Shown: positions 25,463-34,880 of the stretch, piece by piece
How positions within the stretch are numbered: the first letter of the stretch is position 1
Layout: every line of letters begins with the position of its first letter
NCBI GenBank assembly: GCA_036417435.1
Contig: CM070911.1
Coordinates: 8,184,001 to 8,248,000, forward strand
Direction: 5' to 3'
DNA: 64,000 bases
Origin: Inia geoffrensis
Taxonomy: Eukaryota > Chordata > Mammalia > Artiodactyla > Iniidae
Program-made: the position numbers and the translations under genes
Notes under the pieces: model-generated
What the model saw: the letters and a program-made list of their open reading frames with translations, nothing else
What the model was told of the DNA's origin: nothing
Databases searched by the model: none

Positions 25463-28400
25463 GGAAAGGACTGTTAAAAGAAAAAGAAGCTATGACTTGG
25501 TAGTTTTAAAAAATTCTCAGCCTCTCAAGAAGCTAAAAATTAAGAGAAGACTTCTGAGAAAGACCAAATCAAAGGCACCACCAGAAAAACCGAATGTAAA
25601 GGGGAAGGTGAGACTGAACAATTTTTTTTTTTTTTTTTGCGGTACGCAGGCCTCTCACTGTTGTGGCCTCTCCCGTTGCAGAGCACAGGCTCCGGATGCG
25701 CAGGCTCAGCGGCCACGACTCACGGGCCCAGCCGCTCCGTGGCACGTGGGATCTTCCGGGACCGGGCACAAACCCGTGTCCCCTGCATCGGCAGGCGGAC
25801 TCTCAACCACTGCGCCACCAGGGAAGCCCGAGACTGAACAATTCTTGATGAAGTACTCAGAGATCAAAGATGGTATTTCAGAGTGCCATTCAGTCACACA
25901 AAAGGCCCCTAAAGGAGACTAACGATGAACCTCACAGATCCTCTCAACCTAAGGACAGGGTCTCTAGGAAGCTGCAGGGCACTGTCCCTCAGCCACCCCA
26001 GCAGGAGCCCCAGGTTCAGAAGAGTTTATTTTGAAGAAATCTGTGGGTGGGACTCTTGTCTACTGAGTGAACCACAAGATTCACAGGACATCCACATAGT
26101 TTTTGAGAGAATTACATTGGCAAAATCACTGCCAGCTTGGTCTAAAAGGGATAAAGACAGTTCAAAGTGAAAAGAGGCCACTGGACACCCCCAAATTATG
26201 CTGACAGGAAGCAGGCTGAAAAAAGTACTCAGCTACAAATACTGAAGAGATATGACCTTTCATGAAAAAGAAAGACAGGCTCAGATGGTGGAACCAAGAG
26301 CCCAGAGGGAGAGGTGGGAACATGGAGAATTGTTCCCAGACCTTGAGACCTAATCAAAAAACGTCCCACATTTACCAGGTGGCATTTCAGAACTGCTCCA
26401 GGCCAGATGCTCCTCTGTGACCCCTCTTTTTCTCCTTTATGGACAGGATTGTCTACAATAGTTACCCCATGTCTGTCCCACCAGTGTACGATGTATGCTG
26501 GGGGGGTGTGTGGGGGGGCAGGGGTCAGATAACTTGTCTTTTTAGTTTCACAGGCCTGAAGATCTGGAGGAACTGTACCTCAGGAGCTGTACTTAAAGAA
26601 CTGCATCCAAGGAGCCTGAATTCTTACCTTATTCTGTGAGTACAAAATCTGTTACTTTGAGGCTCACACTGTCCCAGATTAGGCCCTTTCAAAGTGGTTC
26701 CTGCACAGGACACTTGTGTTTGACCTTCCCAGCACCTTTAGGATGGCAGTCCTCAGTGGAATGCTCCCTCAAACTTCTATGGCACTAACCTGCCCAGGTG
26801 CCGGCAGAGACGCTGCTGCTCTTAGTTCCGACAACCCACCACTGCCGAGGCATGCCAACACTTCTGTTCCTTTAAGGAAGCCACACTGAGGGGCTACGCT
26901 CAGGTATTTCCCCAAGACATGCCAAGGGACAGCCCAGTAACAGCCAAACCTCAAGACTGGACATCCTAGGAAACCTTCCCGTTCAACCCTCAAACTGCTC
27001 CTCTCTCTCTCTCACGTGTTCAAGCCTCTTAGACTGTCTGTATCTTAGCCGGGAAGAGGCAGAGCCCGCAAACTGAAACCACTGAGGCTGCTCTCAGCGC
27101 ACACAGCTCTCTAGGCACCAGCAGCTCCTGATGGGCAAGGCAGCACGTTCCAAGTTATTTCACTAGCGCTCCAAGTCCCACAACTAAAAACCTACACTTT
27201 TCAACTTGTGACCTCAAAGGAGAAAGAATAGAATAAAAGGTGAGTGTTAGGGACTAAAATCTTAAACACTGCCTCTAAATTGGTTAAAAATTTCTCTACA
27301 CAGATGCTTCTTTGTACCAATTGCCTGTCTGGGGGAGTAATATCCCTTTAAGAGCTCTCTGGACATATACCTTTTCCCATGGTGACTGCATTCTTGTCAC
27401 ACACTCAAATTTTCCTTGTTTTTCAATGTGCAGACTAAGTTCCATCTTTAATCAGTACCATGTTCCGCCTTCACAGAATTCCAGTTTTCAAGCCATTTGC
27501 CCAGGGCACATCAAACACTCAGCCGTACACATAACTATTTTTTGCACAGTGTTTAATAATACACAGTTTACTAAATACTGCCAGTCATTAGCCAATTAAA
27601 AAATGTTGAGATAGGTGTTTAAATCAGCATTTTACAGCCAGGAGAATAAACACTCATACATTCAAACATTTACGGAGTACCTATTTCATTCATCCAAAAG
27701 CTATTTACCAAATATTTTTGCAAGAAGCACCAAATGTGCTGGGGATGTAACAATGAAATGAACAGAGTCGCTGCACTCAGGGACCGAAGAGCCACACAGC
27801 GCAGAGAAGAGTAGGCACAGGGTGCTCTGTGAACACAAAAGGAGCGCTTAACCAAGTCTTGGGAAGTCACGAAGGCTTCCGACAACTGACCTATAAATCT
27901 AGACCTGAAGAACCATGGGAGGTGACAAGGAAAAGTGTGCTTTAAAAGTTTTTTTAAAAGGGGGAGTGCAGATATACAGGGGTCCAAGAGAATATGGAGA
28001 TATGGAAAATTTAGCAACTATAAGCAGTTCAGGAAAGATAAATCCAGGGGTCTGATTACATAAAGAAGTTTCTCCTCTATCCTGAGAGCACTAGGGAACC
28101 ATGACAGATTCTTTAAGTCAAATGACGTGATCGGAAATATGTTTTAAAAAGACCATTATGGTTAGTTAGTATGTGGAGAATATACAGAAAAATCAAGGGC
28201 AAGACAAGAGGCAGGAAAACTGGTTAAGAAGATTACAATCCAAAAGATAGATGATGGCTAGAAGTGGCAAGTATTGGTGATTAATTTTAATTAGATAGAA
28301 TGGAGGGGGTCCATTTGGAAAAGGCAAGGATGATGCCTAGGATACTAGCTTGGGCAATACGGTGGGTGTGGTACCATTTACTGCGACAGGAGACAGCGAG

Positions 28401-30137
28401 GTGCTGCTTGCTTAGGCAAGAAGATAATGAATTCCACTTTAGATACGTGAGTTTGAAATCTAAGGAGAAATGTCTAGTAGACAGTTGCAAAGCTCTGAGC
28501 CAGATTTATAGATTTGGAAGTCACGACATGGTAACTGAAACTACCAGAGTGAATAGGACTATGTACAACTTCAAGGGATATGTGTGTATCTTCTGACATT
28601 AAATGCAGAATAAAGTGGTTTTTCCATAGTAAGAGTTTGGAGCTTTTATCAAATTCTCAAAGATTAAGACCACGGATACCAAGAGTAATAGAAGTCACGA
28701 GAGTGGTGAATGACACCCCGCATGAGGACACCGTGGAGAAGGTAGAAGGTCTGAATAAGACCGACGTGGAAGGAACGGGAAAAGGAAGAGGCGTTTGCAA
28801 GAGGACCGGAGAGGCCAGATAAGCAGATGGTGCGCTGAGAGTACGCGTCCAGCGGGCTGTTCAAGGGCGAGTGTCCAACATGAGGGAGCGGTCGATCGTG
28901 TGCAAACTACAGAAGGTACGGAGTGAGACATCTGCTGGACGTGACTGGCGACCTTGGTTAGAACGTCTCAGAGCTGTGCTTAGGGCAGAGGTCTCCCAGC
29001 AGGTGGTAATGACAGGTGAGCAAGCCGACCCAGGAGTGCTGACAACTTTTTCAGAAAGCATGGCTGTGAAGGGGAAGAGATACAGTAGGTGGAAGGGCAT
29101 ACGGGAATTTACGGAGGGATCTTTCACAATGGAAACGGATTTAGGATACGTTTTAAGTAGTCGAGAATTTACCACCTGGAGTCAGACACTGCGAGGTTAA
29201 ACCCAGGCCTGTCTACTCACTAACGACAGGCAAACCACTTAACAGCTCCACGTCTATTTTGGCAACTGCAAAACAAGAAAAATAAACCCTGAGGGCTGCT
29301 GTGAGGAATTAAATGAGATGATGCTCATCAACTATTTTTGAGCACTGAGTCCTCCTGGCGTCTGGGCAAACGGACCTCAGGAAATGTTTATTTACTAAGA
29401 ATGGAAAGAAACCAGCAGAGAAGTCGAAAATATAGGGAGAATGGAAAACGATGGGTTCATCGAGGGTCCTGAGACTCCAGGAGAATATATCGCATCTAGT
29501 ACAGAACAACAGAGGAAACTGACCTCCGGCAGGGAGGCCAATCTCCCACTTTCTCTGTCAAAGAGGACCAAAGATAACTTGCTGAATGGGAAGCTGTGGA
29601 GCGGGAAGTGTGAGGTGTGGACACGGTTTTAAGTGGCTGCCCTTAAGGAGGAGAATGGCAGAAGAGGCTGCAGAGAAGAACACACGAGAGAGAGCTTGCA
29701 GAGATCCACTCAGTCCAGTGGAGACGCAAAAGCATGACTGTCTCAGGCAAAGCTGGGCAATTTTCTCCAACACTACTCTGGAGCCGACGTAAAAGCCCAG
29801 GAGGCTAACAACACATTTGCGAGCAGACGCAAACAAGAAGGCGAGAGCTTAAGCGAACAACCTGTCTGCTTCACTGGACGGAAGGGCAGTGAGAGAGCCG
29901 GGAGGACTGAGGAGCAGTCCCGGGCCTCCTCGAGGAGCGCACGACCGAGACGACGGCCAGTCCGGCCTCCCCGCGGGCCTGGGACACCCCCCACCCCGCG
30001 CCCCGCCCCCGTCGCTGGGACACACTTACCAGCAGGCCCTCCACGTTGATGGGGTCTCGGCAGCGGCGCCGCACCGTCTCCTCCGCCGGGTCCACGAGCA
30101 GGCTGGGCAGCTTCCGCGCCGGCCGCTGCTGACTCAT
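12312..30137 (-). CDS. E2F6: E2F6, transcriptional repressor of the E2F family (complete coding region, 7 exons)
   Basis: E2F6 is a nuclear E2F that pairs with DP proteins and recruits Polycomb-type complexes (PRC1.6 with PCGF6, L3MBTL2, MGA) to repress E2F-site promoters. It lacks the transactivation and pocket-protein-binding tail of E2F1-5. Joined exons are 30030-30137, 21274-21328, 18216-18432, 16496-16651, 15299-15413, 12823-12976 and 12312-12361. They total 855 bases with consistent phases and give 284 residues, against about 281 in human. Residues 56-127 form the winged-helix DNA-binding domain, with the '[15 protein letters not shown]' signature. A leucine-rich dimerisation segment follows (about 130-180), then the marked box (about 180-240) and an acidic end 'SEELLEVSN'. 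The short N-terminus starts '[17 protein letters not shown]'. Intron lengths are about 8701, 2841, 1564, 1082, 2322 and 461 bases. No frameshift or premature stop was found. Identification rests on family sequence recalled without a database search, but it is near certain. Confidence 0.97.
12823..12976 (-). CDS. E2F6: E2F6 coding exon 6 (marked box, second part, and variable tail)
   Basis: This 154-base exon encodes '[20 protein letters not shown]', then a Ser-, Pro- and Glu-rich stretch ending 'HPEQPAPEK'. The acceptor is TTTGCTAG|GAC and the donor is AAAG|GTAAGT. The Ser/Pro part appears less like human E2F6 than the rest of the protein. Confidence 0.94.
14985..15170 (+). repeat. MIR-like ancient SINE in E2F6 intron 5
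   Basis: The pattern ..ctgggtttgaactgtgcttctgtcacttactgtg..ttcctcatctttaaaaggataat.. is typical of MIR. Its edge nearly touches exon 5. Confidence 0.6.
15299..15413 (-). CDS. E2F6: E2F6 coding exon 5 (marked box, first part)
   Basis: This 115-base exon encodes '[20 protein letters not shown]' and '..[17 protein letters not shown]'. The acceptor is an AC end (TTTTCAC|ACTAGC), matching the AT donor of exon 4. The donor is GAA|GTAGGT. A decayed copy lies at 3474-3612. Confidence 0.95.
15414..16495 (-). other. E2F6: E2F6 intron 4, U12-type AT-AC intron
   Basis: On the minus strand the intron begins ATATCCTTT, the exact minor-spliceosome 5' splice consensus. It ends CCCTTGACTGATTTTCAC. The CCTTGAC stretch resembles the U12 branch site (TTCCTTRAC), and its branch A lies about 11 bases before the terminal AC, inside the usual window. 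No GT-AG alternative keeps the conserved protein in frame. Confidence 0.92.
16496..16651 (-). CDS. E2F6: E2F6 coding exon 4 (dimerisation region)
   Basis: This 156-base exon encodes '[20 protein letters not shown]', then '..[18 protein letters not shown]' and '..TDDKENE', with leucine spacing typical of the DP-dimerisation helix. The acceptor is TTTAAAG|AGGG. The donor side reads GAAAG|ATATCCTTT, a U12-type AT donor with no GT available, and the frame requires the cut at this point. Confidence 0.95.
17621..17650. repeat. (AC)15 microsatellite, E2F6 intron 3
   Basis: An uninterrupted AC run of 30 bases. Confidence 0.97.
17762..17930. mobile_element. MER5-type hAT MITE in E2F6 intron 3
   Basis: Eroded copy: gcaccataatcacttggggg..aactgaattacaacccctgg..gaagaaccactg. 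Confidence 0.6.
18216..18432 (-). CDS. E2F6: E2F6 coding exon 3 (DNA-binding domain)
   Basis: This 217-base exon carries nearly the whole winged-helix DNA-binding domain: '[20 protein letters not shown]', then '[19 protein letters not shown]', ending '..KKSKNHIRW'. The acceptor is TTCCCAG|AAGCTC and the donor is GGAT|GTGAGT. A decayed second copy of this exon lies at 6105-6316. Confidence 0.97.
19498..19668. mobile_element. Tigger-type non-autonomous DNA transposon in E2F6 intron 2
   Basis: Terminal inverted repeats ttgacccttgaacaacg and ttcaagggtcaactg bracket about 170 bases. Confidence 0.85.
20440..20625 (+). repeat. MIR-like ancient SINE in E2F6 intron 2
   Basis: caagttacttaatctctgggcatcagtttactcatctatcaaatggg.. 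is the MIR core. Confidence 0.6.
21274..21328 (-). CDS. E2F6: E2F6 coding exon 2
   Basis: This 55-base exon encodes '[18 protein letters not shown]' plus one base of Lys55. The acceptor is TTTTCCAG|CC and the donor is GAGAA|GTAAGT. The phase fits exon 1 (0) and exon 3 (1). It is too short to stand out as an open frame and was found by following the conserved protein. Confidence 0.95.
25326..25466. repeat. GA-rich purine tract, E2F6 intron 1
   Basis: About 140 bases, almost wholly purine, mostly (GA)n with GGGA interruptions. Confidence 0.97.
25624..25829 (-). mobile_element. CHR-type SINE in E2F6 intron 1
   Basis: A minus-strand copy, in the same direction as the host gene, flanked by the exact 14-base duplication gagactgaacaatt at 25610-25623 and 25830-25843. 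The intact duplication points to a recent insertion. Confidence 0.93.
29190..29345 (+). repeat. MIR-like ancient SINE in E2F6 intron 1
   Basis: gtcagacactgcgaggttaaaccc..aaaccacttaac..gctgtgaggaattaaatgagatgatg is MIR-like. Confidence 0.5.
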
Positions 30138-30640
30138 GCTGCCCAGCCGGCCGCCTCTCGCCTCGCACCCCGCGAGCTCTCCCGCCTTCTCCCGCTCGGG
30201 TCGGGCGCCGCCCCCGACCCGCCGGGCCCCGGGGGCCAAGCACGAACTGGACTCCTGGCCTGCCCGGAGGCGCCGCCTGGCTAGGCCGGCCCTCGGACGG
30301 CCGCGCAGCTGCCCCACGACCCCGGGAGCTGGAACGCGGGCGGGAGGAGAGCAGGATGACCCACGGCTCTCAGGACGCCAGGCCCGCCATCTTCCCGCAT
30401 GCGCAGTGCGCCGCCCCAGTGCGCATGCCCGGCGCGGCCGGAGCGCTCCCAAACACAGACCCGCTCCCGAAGGCCGGAGCCCGGGAAGTCCCGGAGAGCG
30501 GATTCCACGGAAAGGATGGCGAAGGAAAAGGAAGACATGGAGCAGGAATTCCACACGAAGGGAACGGGGCGAGAGGAAAGAGGCAGCCGGGACAACGCAG
30601 TGGTCGCCCCGGAATTCTCGACACTAAAGGTAGTGATAAC
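29890..30640 (-). promoter_or_regulatory. E2F6: E2F6 CpG-island promoter
   Basis: The stretch is GC-rich and dense in CpG, overlapping exon 1 and the sequence upstream. There is no TATA box. At 30386-30428 are a YY1-like GCCATCTT, an E2F-like CTTCCCGC (30391-30398) and two NRF1-like palindromic elements (GCATGCGCAG at 30397-30406, TGCGCATGC at 30420-30428). The start site is probably a little downstream of these, towards 30150-30380. Confidence 0.8.
30030..30137 (-). CDS. E2F6: E2F6 coding exon 1
   Basis: This exon encodes residues 1-36, from the ATG at 30135-30137 to '..DPINVEGLL'. It ends in phase 0 at a good donor, CTG|GTAAGT. The exon lies inside the CpG island. The start is the first ATG of the frame that gives the conserved E2F6 N-terminus. 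Confidence 0.95.
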
Positions 30641-30940
30641 TGAAAGTTCTGAGCTCGCAGGGATGTTAATTTACTCTTGAGCTCCCTCCGCACGTCTCAG
30701 GCACTTGCCTAGTGTTGATGCTTAGTAAATGTTGGTAACCAAACCGTCGCGGAATTGTTTACTTACATACATCTTTCCTCCTTTCCCTTTTCTTCCTTCT
30801 TTTCATTTGAGGAATAAACTGTTGATTCCCTAGGTGTCAGAAATCGTGGTGCGCACAGGAGATATTCGTTTGAATTTGGCACAATCTCAGATTCCGGTGG
30901 AGGGGACAGATAAGTAAAGGAACATTTAAAGCTGGAGCCA

Positions 30941-31117
30941 CTTTGCTCTACAGCAGTAATTAACACAACATCGTAAATCAACTAAACTTAAGTTAAAAAA
31001 AGAAAAGAAAGGAGAGTGTTTCAATAACAAAGGTTACGTGTGCCAAAAATCCACTAAGCAGGTAATAAAAGGGGGAGTTTAAATGCCAAATAAATAAAAA
31101 TAAATAAAATAAAAAAT
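30941..31117 (+). mobile_element. Minimal L1 insertion with apparent 3' transduction
   Basis: Only the last ~60 bases of an L1 (ctttgctctacagcagtaat.. to an A-rich run near 31003) are present. About 110 bases of other sequence follow, ending in a second AAATAAATAAAA-like tail. An exact 13-base duplication, aaagctggagcca, brackets the whole at 30928-30940 and 31118-31130. This is the structure expected when transcription reads past the weak L1 poly(A) signal. Confidence 0.7.
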
Positions 31118-31144
31118 AAAGCTGGAGCCAGATGGTGTGTTTTC

Positions 31145-31335
31145 AGATCCTGGCCCCCCCCCCCTACTTAGAAGTTTACAAGACCTGAAGCAAGCTGCTT
31201 AATCGCCCCGTGCCTCAGTTTCCTCATCTGTTAAATGGGACTAATGGCTACTTACCTCATAAGATTATTGTGAGGATTAAACGAATTAATGAATGTAGCC
31301 TACTTAGAACTGGGAATAGTGTGTGTCTGATATAA
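31145..31335 (+). repeat. MIR ancient SINE
   Basis: gcctcagtttcctcatctgttaaatgggactaatggctacttacc..gaggattaaacgaa is well preserved. Confidence 0.7.
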
Positions 31336-32785
31336 AAAGGTAATACCATGTGATAAGTGCAGGGTGGAGGGCAGCTACTGAGCTGTAGACCAAGAGCTTC
31401 CCAGCGTAAGGTGGAAGGTGGGTTCCCACTAGACTAGAAATTTCTTGAGGTCAGAGGCATTCTTTAATCTGTTATCTGCAGCATCTAGCACAGTTCCTGA
31501 CAAATAGTAAGTCCCCCATAAGTGTTTGCTAAACGAATGACTTGAAATAAAGGATAACCTAGGAGAAGTCTCTAAACGATTGGATTATGTTGCAGAATGG
31601 AGAATTTCCCAGAGTGGTTAAGTGACACCTTTACCAACCACAGTCCCCTGAGAAGGCAAGCTCTGGAGACCAGAAATGGCTGGGTTTTTTTTAAAGACAT
31701 AACCCAGCATTTGAGGTCTGTTTAACATTCTGCTAAATGTTCTGTACACATTTTCTTATGTAAATCTTATATCAAAAGTGAAAGATAGGTATTTTTCTGC
31801 CCAATTTACAGATCAGGAAAATAAATATTAGCAAGATTTACAAAAATTACCCGAGGCCCTGGCTAGGCAGTGGCAGAGGCAGGATTTGACCTCATAGCTG
31901 ATTGATTTAGTATGTGGATCCTTGGGAAGATTCTTGAAGGGGGACTAGATTTTCTAGAGCCAGAGGTGGGGTTGGGGGAGTGAAGGTGGGTGAGTCCAGG
32001 GGTGGGGGTGGTGTTGGCGGGCGCTGCAGGCTGAAGACCGAGCATGAGCACAGCTATAGAGAGTCAGGCCCGTGACCCTGCCCTCCAGACACAATACCTG
32101 TGACTTGGCTTTACCGTGAGACTTAATCATTCGCACATTTTTTGAGCCTGTGCCTGGCAGGAGAGGAGCCTGTGCTGAGGAGAGCCTGTGCTGAGGAGAG
32201 AACTAAGTCTGAGGGGTCCTTACCTTGTGCTCCAGTGGCCCCCACGTAACCAGAATGCGTAAGTACTAACTTAGAACGTGTATAACACGCTATGGAAGCG
32301 CAGAGAAGGAAGAAAAAAAAAAATAACTGGACTTGGTATAAATCACAGGTGCTTTTTCACACATCTTCCTGTGAGGTAGACATTTCTAGAATACTTTACA
32401 GATGAGGATACAGAGGCTCAGAGAAGTTAAGTGACTTGCTCAAGGCCACCTCCTCAGGTGGCTCAGATGCAGGACTTCAGCCACCAAATCCTTAGCTTTG
32501 TCCATCAAGTCCTACGGCAGTGCACAGACGCAGTTCCCAGCATAGACATTCTAGTATTTCCACTTCCAGTCCTGTTTTTGTGTGTTTTTCTTGGGGCAAA
32601 ATGGTGCTAGGGCAAAATAGGGTGTGGGCTTTGAGACTTTAAAATTAGGGCTGAGATATAGGCCGAAGGCCCAGGTGCGCTGGAGGAATGCTGAGAGGCC
32701 TGATTTGTCAAGGAATATTTTACCTTCCTTCTATTGTAAAATTTCTTCCCCAGAAATCTGTGAGGAAATGGCCACGTCCAATAGG

Positions 32786-32952
32786 GAATAATGGAAATGT
32801 TGTACACTGTCCAATATGGTAGCCATTAGCCACGTGTAGCTGTTGAGCACTTGACGTGTGGCTAGCAAGGAACTGAATTTTCATTTATTTTAATTTAACT
32901 TGAATTTTAATAGCCAGGGAACTAGTGGCTACCATATTGGATAGCACGGGTG
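32786..32952. mobile_element. Small DNA transposon (MITE)
   Basis: Inverted ends ctgtccaatatggtagccatt and agtggctaccatattggatag, about 165 bases. Same general pattern as the relic at 775-957. Confidence 0.75.
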
Positions 32953-32954
32953 AA

Positions 32955-33125
32955 GATACAAAAATACGGTATCACCTAGTCTGGTGAGAATCTACGTGTG
33001 GTCTGTGGACCTCAGCATTGCCATCACCAGCGAGCTTGTTAGGAACGCAAGCTTTCTGGCTCTACCCCAAACCCTATAGAATCAGAAACTCTGAGGACTT
33101 GGGTGTACTCTGCCAGGCACTGGTC
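32955..33125. mobile_element. MER5-type hAT MITE fragment
   Basis: The sequence gtggtctgtggacctcagcatt..cagaaactctgagg is typical of MER5A. Confidence 0.65.
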
Positions 33126-33807
33126 TAGCCCAACCCCTTCTTTTCCGGGTGAGGAGACCAATCCTCATCCCCTCTCCAAGGGATGATAAACCACCTAAAT
33201 TGAAGCCAAGTTAACTTTTCTAATGCAGTGTTTTGGGATTGAGGGCTTGGAGCAAATCCAATGGTCGCCACTCTAACCTACGATTTGCTAGGCGTTACAG
33301 CTTTCTGCATCTACCTCTCACGCTGGCATAGGCGTTCTCAGATCTTCAACGACAGGAGAGGCCAAATGGGAGGGAAGGAGAATGGTTAGGAGGCTGTTGG
33401 TCACCGAAAGGACAGCTGATGATGGCAGAACTGGACAGTGCCAGTGAAAGTGGAGAGCAAAGGACAGATTCAAGAGCTAGAAGATAGATGTAGAAGGAAC
33501 AGAACTTGGGGGTTGATGAAGTTTAAGGGAAGACTTGGACCCGAGGTGGCGCTTTGGGTACTTGAAGTCCAGGTACAGGTGAGATTTGACAAGGGCAGGA
33601 GTGAGGGCAGGATGGGGCAGGGCCAGAGGGCAGCCAGTGTGAAAGGGCCGGCAGATACTGTCACATTGTTTACAATAAGCAGTTTTGCTTTTGTTTTTAA
33701 ACTAAGCAACAGCAAAGGTAATTAAGAGGGAGCAGCTAGGGAAATAGAAAGTGAATCTAGGCTATGGGTGCCTTAGAGGTTAAAAGAAGGGATGTTTTCT
33801 GTCTTTC

Positions 33808-34000
33808 TTCCCTCCCTCCTTTCCTCCCTTCCTTCCTTCCTTCCTCCTCCCTCCCTCCTTTCCTCCCTCCCTTCCTTCCTTCTTCTTCCCTCCTCCCTCC
33901 CTTCATTTCTTCTCTTTTCTCTTTTATTCTTTCTTTCCTACTTTGTTTCCTTCCTCTCCGCCCCCCCACATCCCCCCGCGCCCCCCCCCCCCCCCCCGCT
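33808..34000. repeat. (CCTT/CCTC)n pyrimidine tract ending in a poly(C) run
   Basis: About 150 bases of CCTT/CCCT repeats (33808-33957), then C-rich sequence with a long C-run at 33981-33997. Confidence 0.97.
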
Positions 34001-34329
34001 TTTACTTTTTTAAGATAGCAGAGACCTAAGTTTTTTCATGTTGATGAGAAGGAGCTAGTAGAAAGGGAAAGCTTGAATGCAACAGAGAAAGGGGATAACC
34101 CTGAGAATGCTGTCAGGGATTCCATACAGAGCTCCAGGAAATTGGAAACAAGGGGAGGGCTCCACCTCCATGGTGACAGGAGGAAAGTGTAAGGACAGAG
34201 GCAGACAACCTTATAAGGTATTTTTAGCAGGAAGTTGAAGGAGTTCAGGCTCTGCTGAAGCCAAGGTCATCTGCTGAGAGTCAGGGGAGATGGTAGAAGT
34301 GGAGATTTGGTAGACATACCAGGCACTCA

Positions 34330-34509
34330 GTAAATATGACCCAGCGATTCCACTCCTGGGTGTATATCTGAAAAAAATGACAACACTAATTCAAAAAGGT
34401 ACAAGCACCCCAATGTTCAGAGCAGTTTTATTTACAATTACTAAGGTATGGAAGCAACCTAAGTGTCCATCAACAGATGAATAGATAAAGAAGGTGCTGT
34501 GGATATGTA

Positions 34510-34543
<34 letters not shown>

Positions 34544-34880
34544 TGCACAATGGAATACTACTCAGCCATAAAAATAAGGAAATATTGCCATTTGCAGCAA
34601 CATAGATGGACCTCGAGATTATCATACTAAGTGAAGTAAGTCAGAAAGAGAAAGACAAATACTGTATGATATCAGTTATATGTGGAATCTAAGAAATACA
34701 GCAAACTAGTGAATACAACAAACAAGAAGCAGACGCAGATACGGAGAACAAACTACTGGCCACCAGTGGGGAGAGGGGAGGGGCAGTATAGGGGTAGAGG
34801 GTTAAAAAAAGGGTTATTATGGGACTATAGGAAATCATGTGTGTGAAACTTTTGAAAATTGTAAAGCACTACAGAATTTA
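34330..34880 (+). mobile_element. L1 3' fragment with internal CA repeat
   Basis: ORF2 C-terminal region (cagcgattccactcctggg.., tggaatactactcagccataaa) and 3' untranslated sequence, with a (CA)n run at about 34520-34542 inside. Confidence 0.85.

Larger units (their letters stand above)
21329..30029 (-). other. E2F6: E2F6 intron 1
   Basis: An 8.7 kb intron with one recent SINE, a MIR-like fragment and the GA tract. Open frames at 22647-22907, 23514-23933 and elsewhere show no known motif. Confidence 0.85.

Noticed and set aside
29773..30643. Several overlapping long open frames at the E2F6 CpG island on both strands
   Set aside because: Only the frame containing exon 1 of E2F6 is supported. 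The others are GC-driven shadows.
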